Part shown: positions 35,501-43,398 of the stretch, piece after piece
Numbering within the stretch: position 1 is the first letter of the stretch
Layout: every line of letters begins with the position of its first letter
The notes under the pieces: model-generated
The model's input: only the letters and a program-made list of their open reading frames with translations
The model's database searches: none
Told to the model about the DNA's origin: nothing
Origin: Flavobacterium silvaticum
GTDB taxonomy: Bacteria; Bacteroidota; Bacteroidia; Flavobacteriales; Flavobacteriaceae
DNA length: 64,000 bases
Assembly (NCBI RefSeq): GCF_012911565.1
Contig: NZ_JAAMPU010000106.1
Span: forward strand, 241,068 to 305,067
Reading direction: 5' to 3'
Made by a program: the position numbers and the translations under genes

Positions 35501-35732
35501 AGGTGCAGCAGCCGAGATGAACAATGGATTGGCCTGGGTAATCATCGGCGGATTGATATCTTCCCTGTTCCTGACCCTGATCATCGTTCCGGTTGTCTAT
35601 TCGATTTTCGACGGATTGATCAGACGAACCAGAAAAGGTAAAAAAGCTACCGATTACGCTGGATTGATCACTGAAGAATACACCCCGACGGAAGTAAGCG
35701 AAGACGGATTTACGACAAAACATTCGGTCTAA
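32547..35732 (+). CDS. RND-family efflux permease (AcrB/HAE type)
   Basis: 1061 residues, normal for an HAE-1/AcrB-type pump, with 12 predicted membrane segments and two large periplasmic loops. Begins MKIAEISIKRPTLIIVLFIILTLGGLFSF. Conserved blocks include VYPGASPAEVENTVTRKIEDAV, GILVDDAIVVLENIYRHMEMG and GVIMLIGLVCKNAILLVDF, with the charged membrane residues used for proton coupling in TM4. Substrate range unknown. Last gene of the operon, followed by a strong terminator. Confidence 0.95.
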   Translation: MKIAEISIKRPTLIIVLFIILTLGGLFSFSNLSYELIPKFEINVVTIATVYPGASPAEVENTVTRKIEDAVGSLELVKKVESKSYESLSLVMVTLEAEADADYSLNDAQRKINAIEKDLPEDVDPPSLTKFSISDLPVMTLGATANMDEVKFYDLLDKKIEPILARVNGVAQVTLVGGQEREIQVSLDQEKLKGYGLSIPAVQQVILSSNLDFPTGNLQTRESKMLIRLSGKYKNVQEMRNLVVSSKNGIQIRLGDIADVQDAQKQVEKISRVDQKSAIAIQIIKQTDANAVTLSEDVKAAIAKIEKDYAKEGVKLEVANDTSDFTLVAADGVIHDLFYAVFLVAFVMLFFLHSIRNAFIVMVSIPASLIATFIGIYLMGYTLNLMSLLGLSLVVGILVDDAIVVLENIYRHMEMGKNRARAAFDGTAEIGFTVTAITLVIIVVFLPIAMSTGFVANIITQFCVTVVIATSLSLLSSFTLIPWLSSRFGKLEHITGKNLFGRIILGFERGLDRFTDWVSGILKWSLASRWKKVISLLIIVGLFISSIMLVGGGFIGGEFFPKMDRGQFIVQLELPKDASVEQSNWATQKAEKFLSEQKEVTKLITTVGQISGGFSGVQTTPYKSEITVTLVDRKDRKDNTFIYAANTKRELQKILVGTQVKTVPVSIMGGADDAPLMLTITGNDNESAMKFAESAAAELAKISGATEIKLTSENGSPEINVQVDRDKMAALGLDLQTVGMTMQTAFNGNTDGKFRAGQYEYDINIRFNEFDRSNIDNVRNLVFTNTAGQQIKLSQFANVTEGSGPSLLERRDKSAAVSIQAQTVGKSVQTVATEWEEKFSKLPRPAGVGYVWGGEIENSQEGFGTLGIALLAAILLVYLVMVALYDSFVYPFVVLFSVPLSFIGALYALALTNNTLNIFTILGVIMLIGLVCKNAILLVDFTNHRKEAGESTYNALIQANHARLRPILMTTIAMVFGMVPIAVASGAAAEMNNGLAWVIIGGLISSLFLTLIIVPVVYSIFDGLIRRTRKGKKATDYAGLITEEYTPTEVSEDGFTTKHSV

Positions 35733-35752
35733 TCCAATCCAAATACCACTAC

Positions 35753-35783
35753 AAAACCTGCCAGAACACGGCAGGTTTTTTTA
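35753..35783 (+). terminator. Rho-independent terminator
   Basis: AAAACCTGCC (35753-35762) pairs with GGCAGGTTTT (35770-35779), loop of 7, followed by T residues. Ends the efflux operon. Confidence 0.9.
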
Positions 35784-35890
35784 TGGATTTAAGTCAGGAT
35801 TCCACAATTGTTTTTTTATCTGTTAAAAAAATCAGGTGTTGACAGAAATCACGGTTTATTTATTTTTATTTAGAATTAATAAAAATAGTG

Positions 35891-35931
35891 TTGTTTTACT
35901 TGGATTTAGGCAGTAATTTCGCCTCGTTAAA
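35891..35931 (+). promoter_or_regulatory. Probable promoter of siderophore receptor
   Basis: TTG at 35891-35893 and TAATTTCG at 35924-35931, spacing 30, which is too long for the standard promoter; read instead as TTG at 35901-area (ACTTGG, 35898-35903) with an about 20-base spacer to the -7 box. The box differs from TAnnTTTG by one base. Ten bases later comes the ATG. Evidence is only moderate; no Fur box recognised. Confidence 0.35.
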
Positions 35932-35941
35932 AAACTACCTT

Positions 35942-38428
35942 ATGACATCTAAATCGATCAAACATCTCTTTCAGTTGCTGGTTGTACTCCTATTCAGTTT
36001 TGCGACTGACGCACAAACGGGAACAATTACCGGAACAGTTACCCTAAGCACAACTGACGCCCCGGAAAACATTTCCGTCGTACTCAAAAATACCCAGATT
36101 GGAACCGTGACCAATGCCCAGGGTGTTTATGAAATCAAAAATATCAAACCAGGAACATATGTGCTGCGTGTCTCTCTTGTGGGTTATTCTTCAAAAGAGA
36201 CGACCATTACAGTCACTGCAAACCAAACGGTATCACAGGATTTTACACTGACTGCCGGCGAACAACGACTTTCCGAAGTCATAGTAGAATCGGCAAAAGT
36301 CAACAAATATGCCCGGAAGGAAAGTGCTGTAGTTTCAAAAATGCCGCTTAAAGACATCGAAAATCCTCAGGTTTACAACACCATTTCGGCTGAATTGCTC
36401 AAAGAACAAAACATTACGACATTCGATGATGCCTTAAAGAATGCACCCGGAATTGACCGCTTGTGGGAATCTACAGGCCGTGGCGGAGACGGTGCCGGAT
36501 ATTTCAGCCTTCGCGGGTTTGCCGTCCAACCGACCATGGTGAACGGCCTGCCCGGACTGAGCAACGGAAGTCCCGATCCTGCCAACATCGAACGTATCGA
36601 AGTGATCAAAGGACCTTCCGGAACCTTGTTCGGGAGCAGCCTGATTTCTTACGGCGGCCTCATCAACGTCACCACGAAAAGGCCTTATAACAGTTTTGGC
36701 GGATCTATCAGTTACATTGGCGGAACGTACGGCCTGAACCGCGTCACAGCCGACATCAATACCCCAATAGGAACAGACAACAAAGCAGCAGTTCGACTCA
36801 ATGCCGCTTACCACAATGAAAACAGCTTCCAGGATGCCGGTTTCCGCAAATCGGTATTCGTCGCACCTTCATTGACCTATGAAGTGAATGACAGGCTTTC
36901 ATTTTTTGTAAACACCGAATTCTACAACGGAAAAAGCACGAACCAAACCATGCTGTTCGTAGACCGCGGCTCCGAGCTTCGTGTGCACAATCCGGACGAA
37001 CTGGGTTATGACTACAAACGATCTTACACCAGCAACGATTTGTTCCTTGAAACACCTACGTATAATCTGCAGGGACAAATGATCTATAAGATTTCAAAGA
37101 ACTGGACGTCCCAGACTGCCGTTTCGCGTTCATCGGCAAAATCGCGGGGTTATTACTCCTATTTGTATGAAGTGACGAGCACGGTAGCATCTATGTCCGG
37201 CACTCCTATAAACGATGGAATCATCCTGGCCCGATTCACGAGCAAGCAGGATTTCGAAGCCATCGGAACGGATATACAACAAAATTTCATAGGTGAATAT
37301 TCGCTTGGTTCCATCAAAAACAAATTCATCGGCGGACTCGATTATTATAATATGAATACGCTGAGCAACAGCACGGGTTACGGAAACCAGGGCTTTATCA
37401 ATATTGGTGTCGACGAGGCGTATTTCGCTGCGGTCGCCCCCTCTCTCCACGCCTTTTACGGAACACCAATGGGAACGCGTGCCGATGACACGGGCGTTTT
37501 GACACAGGACGGTGCCGATGCGGGAATTGCAGCTTTAGCCAATCCGGGAACAGATTATTACAAGACACGCCAGGATATTTATAGCGCTTACGTTTCGAAC
37601 GTGACGTATTTCCTGCCAAACCTTTCTGCTATGGTGAGCCTCCGTTTTGATCGTTTTATGAGCGATGGAGATGTGACGACTTCCGATGACGATTACAACC
37701 AATCGGCCTGGTCGCCAAAATTCGGTTTGGTCTATCAGCCAATCAAAGATAAAGTGGCCGTTTTTGCCAATTACATGAACGGATTCAGCAATGTCGCCCC
37801 GATCAATACCGGAAGTGCCGTGTTGATTTTTGATCCGGAACAGGCGAACCAGTTTGAATTCGGTACTAAAATAAACCTGCTTGGCGACAAACTGGTCGGT
37901 TCGGCAAGTTACTATCACACTAAAGTTTCCAATAAAGTCCTCAATGTCGCCCCGGAAGTGTATACACAAGGCGGCGAACAGGTCAACAAAGGATTCGAAG
38001 CGAGCATCACGGCCAATCCGTTCGAAGGACTTAACCTTGTGGCTGGCTACAGCTACAACGACAGCGTTTTGGAACAAGCCGACATCAACTCCGGTTTTGC
38101 AGGAATGCGTCCGGAAAGTGCCGGCCCGCGTAACCTGGCCAACCTTTGGGCGAGTTATAAATTCGGGAACGGAAGCCTCAAAGGATTCGGGCTTGGGTTC
38201 GGCGGAAATTACGCCAGCGAAAACAAAGTGTTCAACCGCAGCAATGCCGGAACGTTCACTTTACCCGAATATACGGTTTTCAATGCATCGGTATTCTACA
38301 ACATCGCCGCTTTCCAGGTGAACCTGAAACTGGATAACATCGGCAATAAAGAATATTACAAAGGATGGTCTACGATCAGCCCGCAGGATCCGAGGACATT
38401 TTCGGCCAGCGTCACTTACAATTTTTAA
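35942..38428 (+). CDS. TonB-dependent siderophore receptor
   Basis: 828 residues from the ATG giving MTSKSIKHLFQLLVV, which has a signal peptide to about TDAQ; an upstream in-frame start adds 18 residues without signal character. A carboxypeptidase-like regulatory domain (about 23-110) precedes the plug (LKNAPGIDRLWESTGRGGDGAGYFSLRGFAVQPTMVNGLPGLSNGSPDPANIERIEVIKGPSGTLFGSSLISYGGLINVTTKRP is the typical ferrisiderophore plug), then a beta-barrel ending FSASVTYNF. Imports ferric siderophores using TonB energy. The downstream three genes encode the inner-membrane PepSY reductase module, matching the role. Confidence 0.94.
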   Translation: MTSKSIKHLFQLLVVLLFSFATDAQTGTITGTVTLSTTDAPENISVVLKNTQIGTVTNAQGVYEIKNIKPGTYVLRVSLVGYSSKETTITVTANQTVSQDFTLTAGEQRLSEVIVESAKVNKYARKESAVVSKMPLKDIENPQVYNTISAELLKEQNITTFDDALKNAPGIDRLWESTGRGGDGAGYFSLRGFAVQPTMVNGLPGLSNGSPDPANIERIEVIKGPSGTLFGSSLISYGGLINVTTKRPYNSFGGSISYIGGTYGLNRVTADINTPIGTDNKAAVRLNAAYHNENSFQDAGFRKSVFVAPSLTYEVNDRLSFFVNTEFYNGKSTNQTMLFVDRGSELRVHNPDELGYDYKRSYTSNDLFLETPTYNLQGQMIYKISKNWTSQTAVSRSSAKSRGYYSYLYEVTSTVASMSGTPINDGIILARFTSKQDFEAIGTDIQQNFIGEYSLGSIKNKFIGGLDYYNMNTLSNSTGYGNQGFINIGVDEAYFAAVAPSLHAFYGTPMGTRADDTGVLTQDGADAGIAALANPGTDYYKTRQDIYSAYVSNVTYFLPNLSAMVSLRFDRFMSDGDVTTSDDDYNQSAWSPKFGLVYQPIKDKVAVFANYMNGFSNVAPINTGSAVLIFDPEQANQFEFGTKINLLGDKLVGSASYYHTKVSNKVLNVAPEVYTQGGEQVNKGFEASITANPFEGLNLVAGYSYNDSVLEQADINSGFAGMRPESAGPRNLANLWASYKFGNGSLKGFGLGFGGNYASENKVFNRSNAGTFTLPEYTVFNASVFYNIAAFQVNLKLDNIGNKEYYKGWSTISPQDPRTFSASVTYNF

Positions 38429-38463
38429 TTGTGTTGAGTTAGTTTAGTTTTTGAAAGCAATGG

Positions 38464-38507
38464 CCCCGGAGTGATTCGGGGTCTTTGTTCTTGTCCTTGT
38501 ATATTTG
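38464..38507 (+). promoter_or_regulatory. Hairpin followed by TATATTTG box between receptor and reductase module
   Basis: CCCCGGA (38464-38470) pairs with TTCGGGG (38475-38481), loop GTGA, followed by a T-rich TCTTTGTTCTTGT tract that could terminate or attenuate. Just after it, TATATTTG (38500-38507) matches the -7 box, only 5 bases before the ATG. If used, the mRNA would be nearly leaderless. No clear TTG at the standard distance. Low certainty for either role. Confidence 0.4.
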
Positions 38508-38512
38508 CACAC

Positions 38513-38845
38513 ATGATCACTTTAGGCGCCTTTTTGGTTTTCTGCGGATTTTTCTCGGCTTATGCAACGTCGCGAAAAGCAATTCCTGTGAGTCATTCAC
38601 AACCCGGAAAATGGTTTTCACATGATCCGAAACGTTCTAAAATGATTTCGTTGGTATTCTTTATCCTGTCACTTGCGCTATTCATCTGCGTTAAAGGATT
38701 GCTTTCCGGAATATTCTTATTTACGATAACGCTGATGGTTTTCGGAAGCCTGATCGTGATTTTGACCCCGTTGCGGTTGTTCTCTCCGGCAGTTGTATTC
38801 GTTGTTTTTGCATTGCTGTTTTTAGCAGAATTTATTTTAGTCTGA
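38513..38845 (+). CDS. Small inner-membrane protein (DUF3325-like)
   Basis: 110 residues, from the ATG giving MITLGAFLVFCGFF. Three to four hydrophobic helices (about 2-17, 42-60, 62-80, 86-108) with a cytosolic loop HSQPGKWFSHDP. Size, topology and position between a siderophore receptor and a PepSY membrane protein match DUF3325-type proteins. One base separates it from the next gene. In Pseudomonas, similar small proteins work with FpvG to reduce and release iron from siderophores. Confidence 0.72.
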   Translation: MITLGAFLVFCGFFSAYATSRKAIPVSHSQPGKWFSHDPKRSKMISLVFFILSLALFICVKGLLSGIFLFTITLMVFGSLIVILTPLRLFSPAVVFVVFALLFLAEFILV

Positions 38846-38846
38846 T

Positions 38847-39140
38847 ATGCCTGCAAATCCAAAATACCTGACAACTTCCACGCTTCAGCGTTTCCTCAAG
38901 ATAAGCGCGGCCATTGTTGGAGGCTACTTGGTTTCGGCGAGTTTCCACCTGATGCTGACAGCTTATTTTGACAAAGGAATCGTGCTGATAACCTCAGCTT
39001 ACACCGGATTTATAGTGTGGGCGGCACTAATGATTGTCGCGTTTTTATTCAAAAGCGGATGGAAAGCCTGGACCACTTATGCCGGACTATCGATAGCATT
39101 CCTTTTACTCACCTATTTTGGGCTGATGCTTGACAACTAG
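38847..39140 (+). CDS. Small inner-membrane protein (DUF3649-like)
   Basis: 97 residues with three membrane helices (about 16-34, 45-68, 72-95). The pattern LQRFLKISAAIVGGYLVSASFHLML and WKAWTTYAGLSIAFLLL resembles DUF3649 proteins that neighbour PepSY-type siderophore reductases. Gaps of one and two bases to the neighbours show a single translation unit. Confidence 0.72.
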   Translation: MPANPKYLTTSTLQRFLKISAAIVGGYLVSASFHLMLTAYFDKGIVLITSAYTGFIVWAALMIVAFLFKSGWKAWTTYAGLSIAFLLLTYFGLMLDN

Positions 39141-39142
39141 AC

Positions 39143-40705
39143 ATGGACAATCGCAAATACAACATATTTTTTCATTTGCATACGGTAAGCGGAATCGTGG
39201 TTTCGGTGGTGCTTTTTGTGATCTTTTTTGCGGGCTCTTTTTCTTTTTTCCGTGCCGATTTCAACGACTGGCAAGCCAACCGATACAGTCCGGCAGATAA
39301 ATACCTGCATGTTGATTTTGACGATACTCTGGCTTCGCTTGATTCTGCTTATTCGCTCCAGGGACGAAGCATTGAAATATCGCGTCCGCATGCCGAAAAT
39401 CAATTTGTCGTCAACCTCGAACCGACAAAGGATTCGCTTGCTCCTAAAAAAGCCCGGACTGCACATTATCTGTACATCGATCCCAAAACATTTAAAGCTG
39501 AGACTTACGAGGAATCATACAAGATTGGCGAGTTTTTGTATCGATTGCACTTTTTTGCACAAATCCCATATCCGTACGGGTATTATCTGTCCGGGTTTAC
39601 GGCCTTGTTCTTTTTGTTTGCGATTATAACCGGCGTTTTGGTTCATTGGAAAAAAATCGTTTCCAACTTCTATGTTTTCCGTCCCAAAGAAAAACTCAAA
39701 ACGCTTTGGACGGACGCGCATACGGCTTTGGGAATGATCGGGCTTCCGTTCCAGTTTGTCTATGCCGTGACTGGAGCTTTTTTTATGCTCAATATTTTTC
39801 TGGTAGCCCCGAGTGTATTTACGTTTTATGGCGGAGATCAGGTAAAGTTGTACGACGAACTCGGTTACCTGCATCAGAAATATGAATTTACCGGTAAGCC
39901 AATCGGCACACAATTGCACTTTGATGACCTTATCCAAAAAGCAGAACGCCAATTTGCTTCTTTCCGGATTGGAAGCATCCATATTGAAAACTACGGAGAT
40001 TCGAGCCAGCATATACTCGCCGAAGGTTCCGTGCCAAAAAGCTCCAGATTCAATGGTTTGGGAGAAGTGGTTTTTGACGCAGGCGGAAATGTCGTCCATA
40101 AAAAAGATCCATATGTCAGCGCCGGTTATCTTGAAATGACGAAAGACTTATTGTACCGCATCCATTATGGTGATTATGCCGGCTATGCGATCAAATCCAT
40201 TTCGTTTTTGTTCGGAATCATTACGTGTTTCGTGATTCTTTCGGGTGTGATGTTGTGGCTCGTGGCCCGAGACAAGAAGAATCTGGACGAAAAGAAAAGA
40301 AAGTTCAACAACAGAGTCGTCCACATTTACCTGGCTATTTCTCTGAGTATGTTTCCTGTCATCGCTGCTACTTTCATAGCGGTAAAATTGTATCCGGATG
40401 CCGGGATGGAATTCCTTTACAGCTTTTATTTTGTGGGTTGGCTGCTACTTTCGCTGTTTTTCATCTGGAGAAAGAACAATGAATTTACTACATTTTATTC
40501 ACTGATCCTTGGAAGTCTGATAGGACTATGCATCCCGTTGGCGAACGGATTGGTTACAGGGAATTGGTTCTGGAAGGTTCTGTTTTCTGAATTCCATCCT
40601 GCTTTTGTGGATGTTTTCTGGATTGGCATTTCTGTGATTGCGTTGACTGCCGGACTCAAAATGACTAAAAAACTCCCGAATCAAGGCACTTCATCCAAAT
40701 TCTAA
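39143..40705 (+). CDS. PepSY-associated TM-helix protein (siderophore-iron reductase type)
   Basis: 520 residues. An N-terminal helix (about 20-42) with the histidine pair at HLHTVSGIVVSV, two further helices around 155-175 and 360-380, then four C-terminal helices, enclose periplasmic PepSY-like domains (DKYLHVDFDDTLASLDSAY, ERQFASFRIGSIHIENYGD). VHWKKI and LWTDAHTALGMIGLPFQFVYAVTGAFF are family marks. PiuB/FpvG relatives take electrons across the inner membrane to reduce ferric siderophores after uptake; this is known for relatives and inferred here. Ends the receptor cluster, before a terminator. Confidence 0.88.
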   Translation: MDNRKYNIFFHLHTVSGIVVSVVLFVIFFAGSFSFFRADFNDWQANRYSPADKYLHVDFDDTLASLDSAYSLQGRSIEISRPHAENQFVVNLEPTKDSLAPKKARTAHYLYIDPKTFKAETYEESYKIGEFLYRLHFFAQIPYPYGYYLSGFTALFFLFAIITGVLVHWKKIVSNFYVFRPKEKLKTLWTDAHTALGMIGLPFQFVYAVTGAFFMLNIFLVAPSVFTFYGGDQVKLYDELGYLHQKYEFTGKPIGTQLHFDDLIQKAERQFASFRIGSIHIENYGDSSQHILAEGSVPKSSRFNGLGEVVFDAGGNVVHKKDPYVSAGYLEMTKDLLYRIHYGDYAGYAIKSISFLFGIITCFVILSGVMLWLVARDKKNLDEKKRKFNNRVVHIYLAISLSMFPVIAATFIAVKLYPDAGMEFLYSFYFVGWLLLSLFFIWRKNNEFTTFYSLILGSLIGLCIPLANGLVTGNWFWKVLFSEFHPAFVDVFWIGISVIALTAGLKMTKKLPNQGTSSKF

Positions 40706-40720
40706 TTATCATATAATAAA

Positions 40721-40746
40721 AAAGGCCGTCAGTAGTGACAGCCTTT
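40721..40746. terminator. Terminator between siderophore cluster and MORN-like gene
   Basis: AAGGCCGTCA (40722-40731) pairs with TGACAGCCTT (40736-40745), one C-A mismatch, loop GTAG, with A and T flanks on both sides. It can end the plus cluster and the convergent minus gene at 40766. Confidence 0.8.
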
Positions 40747-40765
40747 TCGTTTTCAGAATTAATAG

Positions 40766-41110
40766 TTAGTTGCGGTTGGCCACAGCTTCCTGTTTCCAGT
40801 TTTTGACGGCAGCTACACGGCTGTCGGCATAGTCCACTTCACTAAGCGTTTGCTCGTTCCAGAAGAACCATTTCCCGGTTTTTTGTCCTTTGCTGTATTC
40901 TCCTATTGATTTCTTGTTTCCGTTTGCATCGAAAGCAACCCATTTTCCGTCCGCTTTTCCATCTTTGAAGAAACCTTGTTGGGCGATAGACCCATTATCG
41001 TGGTAATATGTTGCTTTTACAAGTCCGCCGACAGCTTCGAGTTTTGGTCCGTTGTGGGCAGATACCGCAATAACACTCATCATCACGGCTGCTAAAATGT
41101 ACTTTTTCAT
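40766..41110 (-). CDS. MORN-repeat-like periplasmic protein (YwqK-type)
   Basis: 114 residues. Signal peptide ends about VSA/VSAHNG (residue 18-20). Three repeat units of the pattern G--YY--GS---G-F-DGK-DGKW are visible: KATYYHDNGSIAQQGFFKDGKADGKWV, FDANGNKKSIGEYSKGQKTGKWFFW and a partial third. The family is often annotated as a toxin-antitoxin YwqK antitoxin, but no toxin gene neighbours it here, so that label should not be trusted. Role unknown. Confidence 0.82.
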   Translation of the reverse strand: MKKYILAAVMMSVIAVSAHNGPKLEAVGGLVKATYYHDNGSIAQQGFFKDGKADGKWVAFDANGNKKSIGEYSKGQKTGKWFFWNEQTLSEVDYADSRVAAVKNWKQEAVANRN

Positions 41111-41240
41111 TATAGTAGGTTTTTACGGTTAATAATAATTACATAACAAACCTAATCAATTTATTTACACTAACAAAACTTTCGCTTAACAATTACGTAA
41201 CATTGAATAAAACTTAACATTGGGAAAATTTAAGCCATGA

Positions 41241-41266
41241 AAAAACCCAGCAATTAGCCGGGTTTT
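41241..41266 (-). terminator. Terminator of TlpA-like gene
   Basis: On the minus strand AAAACCCGGC (41266-41257) pairs with GCTGGGTTTT (41251-41242), one mismatch, loop TAATT, then T residues. Twenty bases past the TlpA-like stop. Confidence 0.78.
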
Positions 41267-41286
41267 CATAAAAAATAGGTGCTTTT

Positions 41287-42264
41287 TTACTTGACCAATT
41301 TGTCAAGAACAGCTTTCAAAGCCGGGTCAGATGGACGAGGTGCATCGGCATTGATGACTTTTCCATCTGGTCCGATCAGGATGAAACGCGGAATTCCTGT
41401 GATTCCATATGCTTTGATGAATTCGGAATTCCAATCGTTATCGGCCATTAACTGCACGCCACCGAGTTTTTTGTCGTCCACGAATTTCTTCCATTTGTCA
41501 TGATCCTTTTGGGCATCGATTGAAATACTCACAAATTCGATGTTCTTTCCATGATAGGCCTCTTCTATTTTTTGAAGATGCGGAATTTCACCTCGGCAAG
41601 GCCCGCACCATGTAGCCCAATTGTCAATATAAACATATTTTCCTTTGAAATCGGACAGTTTTGTTTTACCGCCTTTGTGGTTTTCATAATCGAAAGTCGG
41701 GGAATCCGCACCGTTTAATTTAGAGATGGCAGATTTGCTTGCCGCCATTTGGGCCAATTGCCCCTTTAATTGCTGCATTCCGCCGGAGATTTGCTGACGA
41801 AACAATTCATCTACTTCCTTATCGGCAACTTTCTCATTGGCTCCTTTGATCATATTATCTACCAAAGAATTCAAAGCTGCTTCATCACCTTTTTCCATAG
41901 CATTGTCCAATCCTTCACGTTGGAGTCCGAGCCAGGCAAGGATATTGTTTTCTTTGGAGCCTTTTCCCGTGTAAGCGATTGATTCATCGAACATTTTTGC
42001 ATCCATCTTCAGGTTGACATCAAACCCAGGTGCCAGGAAGAGGCTTGTGACCTCGGTACCATCTCCCAGTTGATAAAATCCTTTTGGTGCATCAAACGTA
42101 TCTGTAAAGGAACCGTTCTTACCGACGATTATTTTATTGAAGTTCTGGCCTACAATCCGGATTGTGTCACTATTGCGGTTTTCGATTTTTGCCGTGAACT
42201 TCACTTTGTCCTGGGCAAAAAGTCCTGCCGTTGCGAACAAAAGAGCATAAGCTAATTTTTTCAT
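41287..42264 (-). CDS. TlpA-family thiol-disulfide protein with DUF4369 domain
   Basis: 325 residues from the ATG giving MKKLAYALLFATAGLFAQ, a clean signal peptide; the 7-residue longer frame is less likely. The N-terminal DUF4369 region (about 20-170) ends before the thioredoxin domain with active site WCGPC near residue 220 (NWATWCGPCRGEIPHL), followed by VSISID and the cis-Pro in GITGIPRFILIGPDGK. Periplasmic redox protein, probably for cytochrome c maturation or a specific partner. Single gene. Confidence 0.9.
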   Translation of the reverse strand: MKKLAYALLFATAGLFAQDKVKFTAKIENRNSDTIRIVGQNFNKIIVGKNGSFTDTFDAPKGFYQLGDGTEVTSLFLAPGFDVNLKMDAKMFDESIAYTGKGSKENNILAWLGLQREGLDNAMEKGDEAALNSLVDNMIKGANEKVADKEVDELFRQQISGGMQQLKGQLAQMAASKSAISKLNGADSPTFDYENHKGGKTKLSDFKGKYVYIDNWATWCGPCRGEIPHLQKIEEAYHGKNIEFVSISIDAQKDHDKWKKFVDDKKLGGVQLMADNDWNSEFIKAYGITGIPRFILIGPDGKVINADAPRPSDPALKAVLDKLVK

Positions 42265-42423
42265 GTTGTGTTTTTTAAGGAGCATAAAGATAAAGAAATA
42301 ATTCTGTGAAGTCGCCTAAAAAAATCTGCCAAGGTCTTGTTAATACTAAGCTAAAGCCCGATTTGTGCTATTTTTTGATCCATAATCAAAGTAACTTCAG
42401 GCAACATTAAAAATTTTCAAATT

Positions 42424-43176
42424 ATGTCATTATTAAAAGATAAGGTGGCTTTTGTTTCAGGCGGTGGATCTGGAATTGGTAAAGCCACTGCAGTCGCTTA
42501 TGCCCGCGAAGGTGCCAAAGTTGTGGTATCTGATGTCAACGCAGAACACGGAGAACAAGTTGCTTCTGAAATCAAAAATTCAGGAGGCGAGGCTCTTTTC
42601 ATCAAGGCCGATGCTTCAAAAGCAGAAGATAACAAAAACCTTGTAGCTGCTATCGTTGAAAAATACGGACGCCTCGATGTGGCTTTCAACAATGCCGGAA
42701 TTGGCGGAAAGCCTGCACTTACAGGAGAAGTAGAGCCGGCAGATTGGGACAAAGTGGTCGCATTGAACCTAAGCGGCGTGTTTTATGCCTGTCGCTACCA
42801 ACTCGAACAAATGGACAAGCAAGGCGGAGGCGTGATCGTGAATATGGCTTCGATCCACGGAACGGTTGCTGCTCCAATGTCTTCGGCTTACACGGCGACC
42901 AAACACGGTGTCGTAGGTCTTACCAAGAATATCGCTGCGGAATACGGCCAGAAGAATATTAGATGTAACGCCGTTGGCCCGGGATATATCAAAACGCCAT
43001 TGCTCGATGCCAACCTTGACAAAGCCGCGATGGATGGAATTGCCGCGAAAGCTTCTATGAACCGATTGGGAACGCCGGAAGAAATTGCAGATTTAGTGGT
43101 TTTCTTGAGTTCCGATAAATCGTCGTTTACCACCGGAAGTTATTTTATTTCAGATGGAGGATACACTGCGGTGTAA
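42424..43176 (+). CDS. Short-chain dehydrogenase/reductase (SDR)
   Basis: 250 residues. Cofactor loop SGGGSGIG (about 13-20), Asp after the second strand (VVSDVNAEHG) pointing to NAD, NNAG at about 88, and catalytic Ser and Tyr-x3-Lys in NMASIHG and SAYTATKHGV. C-terminal MNRLGTPEEIADLVVFLSSDKSSFTTGSYFISDGGY is typical of glucose-1-dehydrogenase-like SDRs. Clearly related to the SDR at 26109 but diverged. Ends in front of a hairpin element that doubles as terminator. Confidence 0.93.
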   Translation: MSLLKDKVAFVSGGGSGIGKATAVAYAREGAKVVVSDVNAEHGEQVASEIKNSGGEALFIKADASKAEDNKNLVAAIVEKYGRLDVAFNNAGIGGKPALTGEVEPADWDKVVALNLSGVFYACRYQLEQMDKQGGGVIVNMASIHGTVAAPMSSAYTATKHGVVGLTKNIAAEYGQKNIRCNAVGPGYIKTPLLDANLDKAAMDGIAAKASMNRLGTPEEIADLVVFLSSDKSSFTTGSYFISDGGYTAV

Positions 43177-43206
43177 TTCAGCCCTATTGTTTCAACAGAT
43201 ATGCAT

Positions 43207-43348
43207 CTAGCCCGGAGGAAGTGTAAACCTTGCCGAACCGGGCTTTTTGTTTTTACCCGTTTCACAGAGCGACTTTAGAAGCTCCTGTGAAACGGCTGTA
43301 AAAGCAAAAGCGCGGAAGGCAACTTGAAGCGGACGATGGATCAGCTCC
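43207..43348. repeat. Dispersed hairpin element, diverged copy C
   Basis: Begins CTAGCCCGGAGG and ends GCGGACGATGGATCAGCTCC, matching in outline the two ends of copies A and B (CTAGCCC... and GCGGATAGCCGGAAACAGCTCC). Central arm CCGTTTCACAG (43257-43267) pairs perfectly with CTGTGAAACGG (43285-43295). Placement between convergent SDR and nuoN genes. Confidence 0.6.
43209..43254 (+). terminator. Terminator of SDR gene, formed by element C
   Basis: AGCCCGG (43209-43215) pairs with CCGGGCT (43238-43244) over a 22-base loop, followed by a T-rich TTTTTGTTTTT tract. The left arm is also the end of the repeat element, so the element supplies the terminator. Confidence 0.7.
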
Positions 43349-43380
43349 AAAAAAAAAACACCCTGGAACCAGAGTGTTTA
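43349..43380 (-). terminator. Terminator of nuo operon
   Basis: Minus strand AAACACTCTG (43379-43370) pairs fully with CAGGGTGTTT (43365-43356), including one G-U pair, four-base loop GTTC, then a run of ten T. Nineteen bases past the nuoN stop. Confidence 0.92.
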
Positions 43381-43398
43381 TATTCAGAAAGATGTTTC

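Noticed and set aside
35891..35893. TTG as -33 of siderophore-receptor promoter
   Set aside because: Spacing of 30 to the -7 box is too long; the alternative at about 35900 is only a partial match, so confidence was kept low.
40766..41110. Toxin-antitoxin system based on YwqK label
   Set aside because: No toxin gene adjoins; the protein is a secreted MORN-like repeat protein.
43177..43398. tRNA or small protein gene
   Set aside because: No cloverleaf or T-loop, and the content is explained by terminators and the repeat element.
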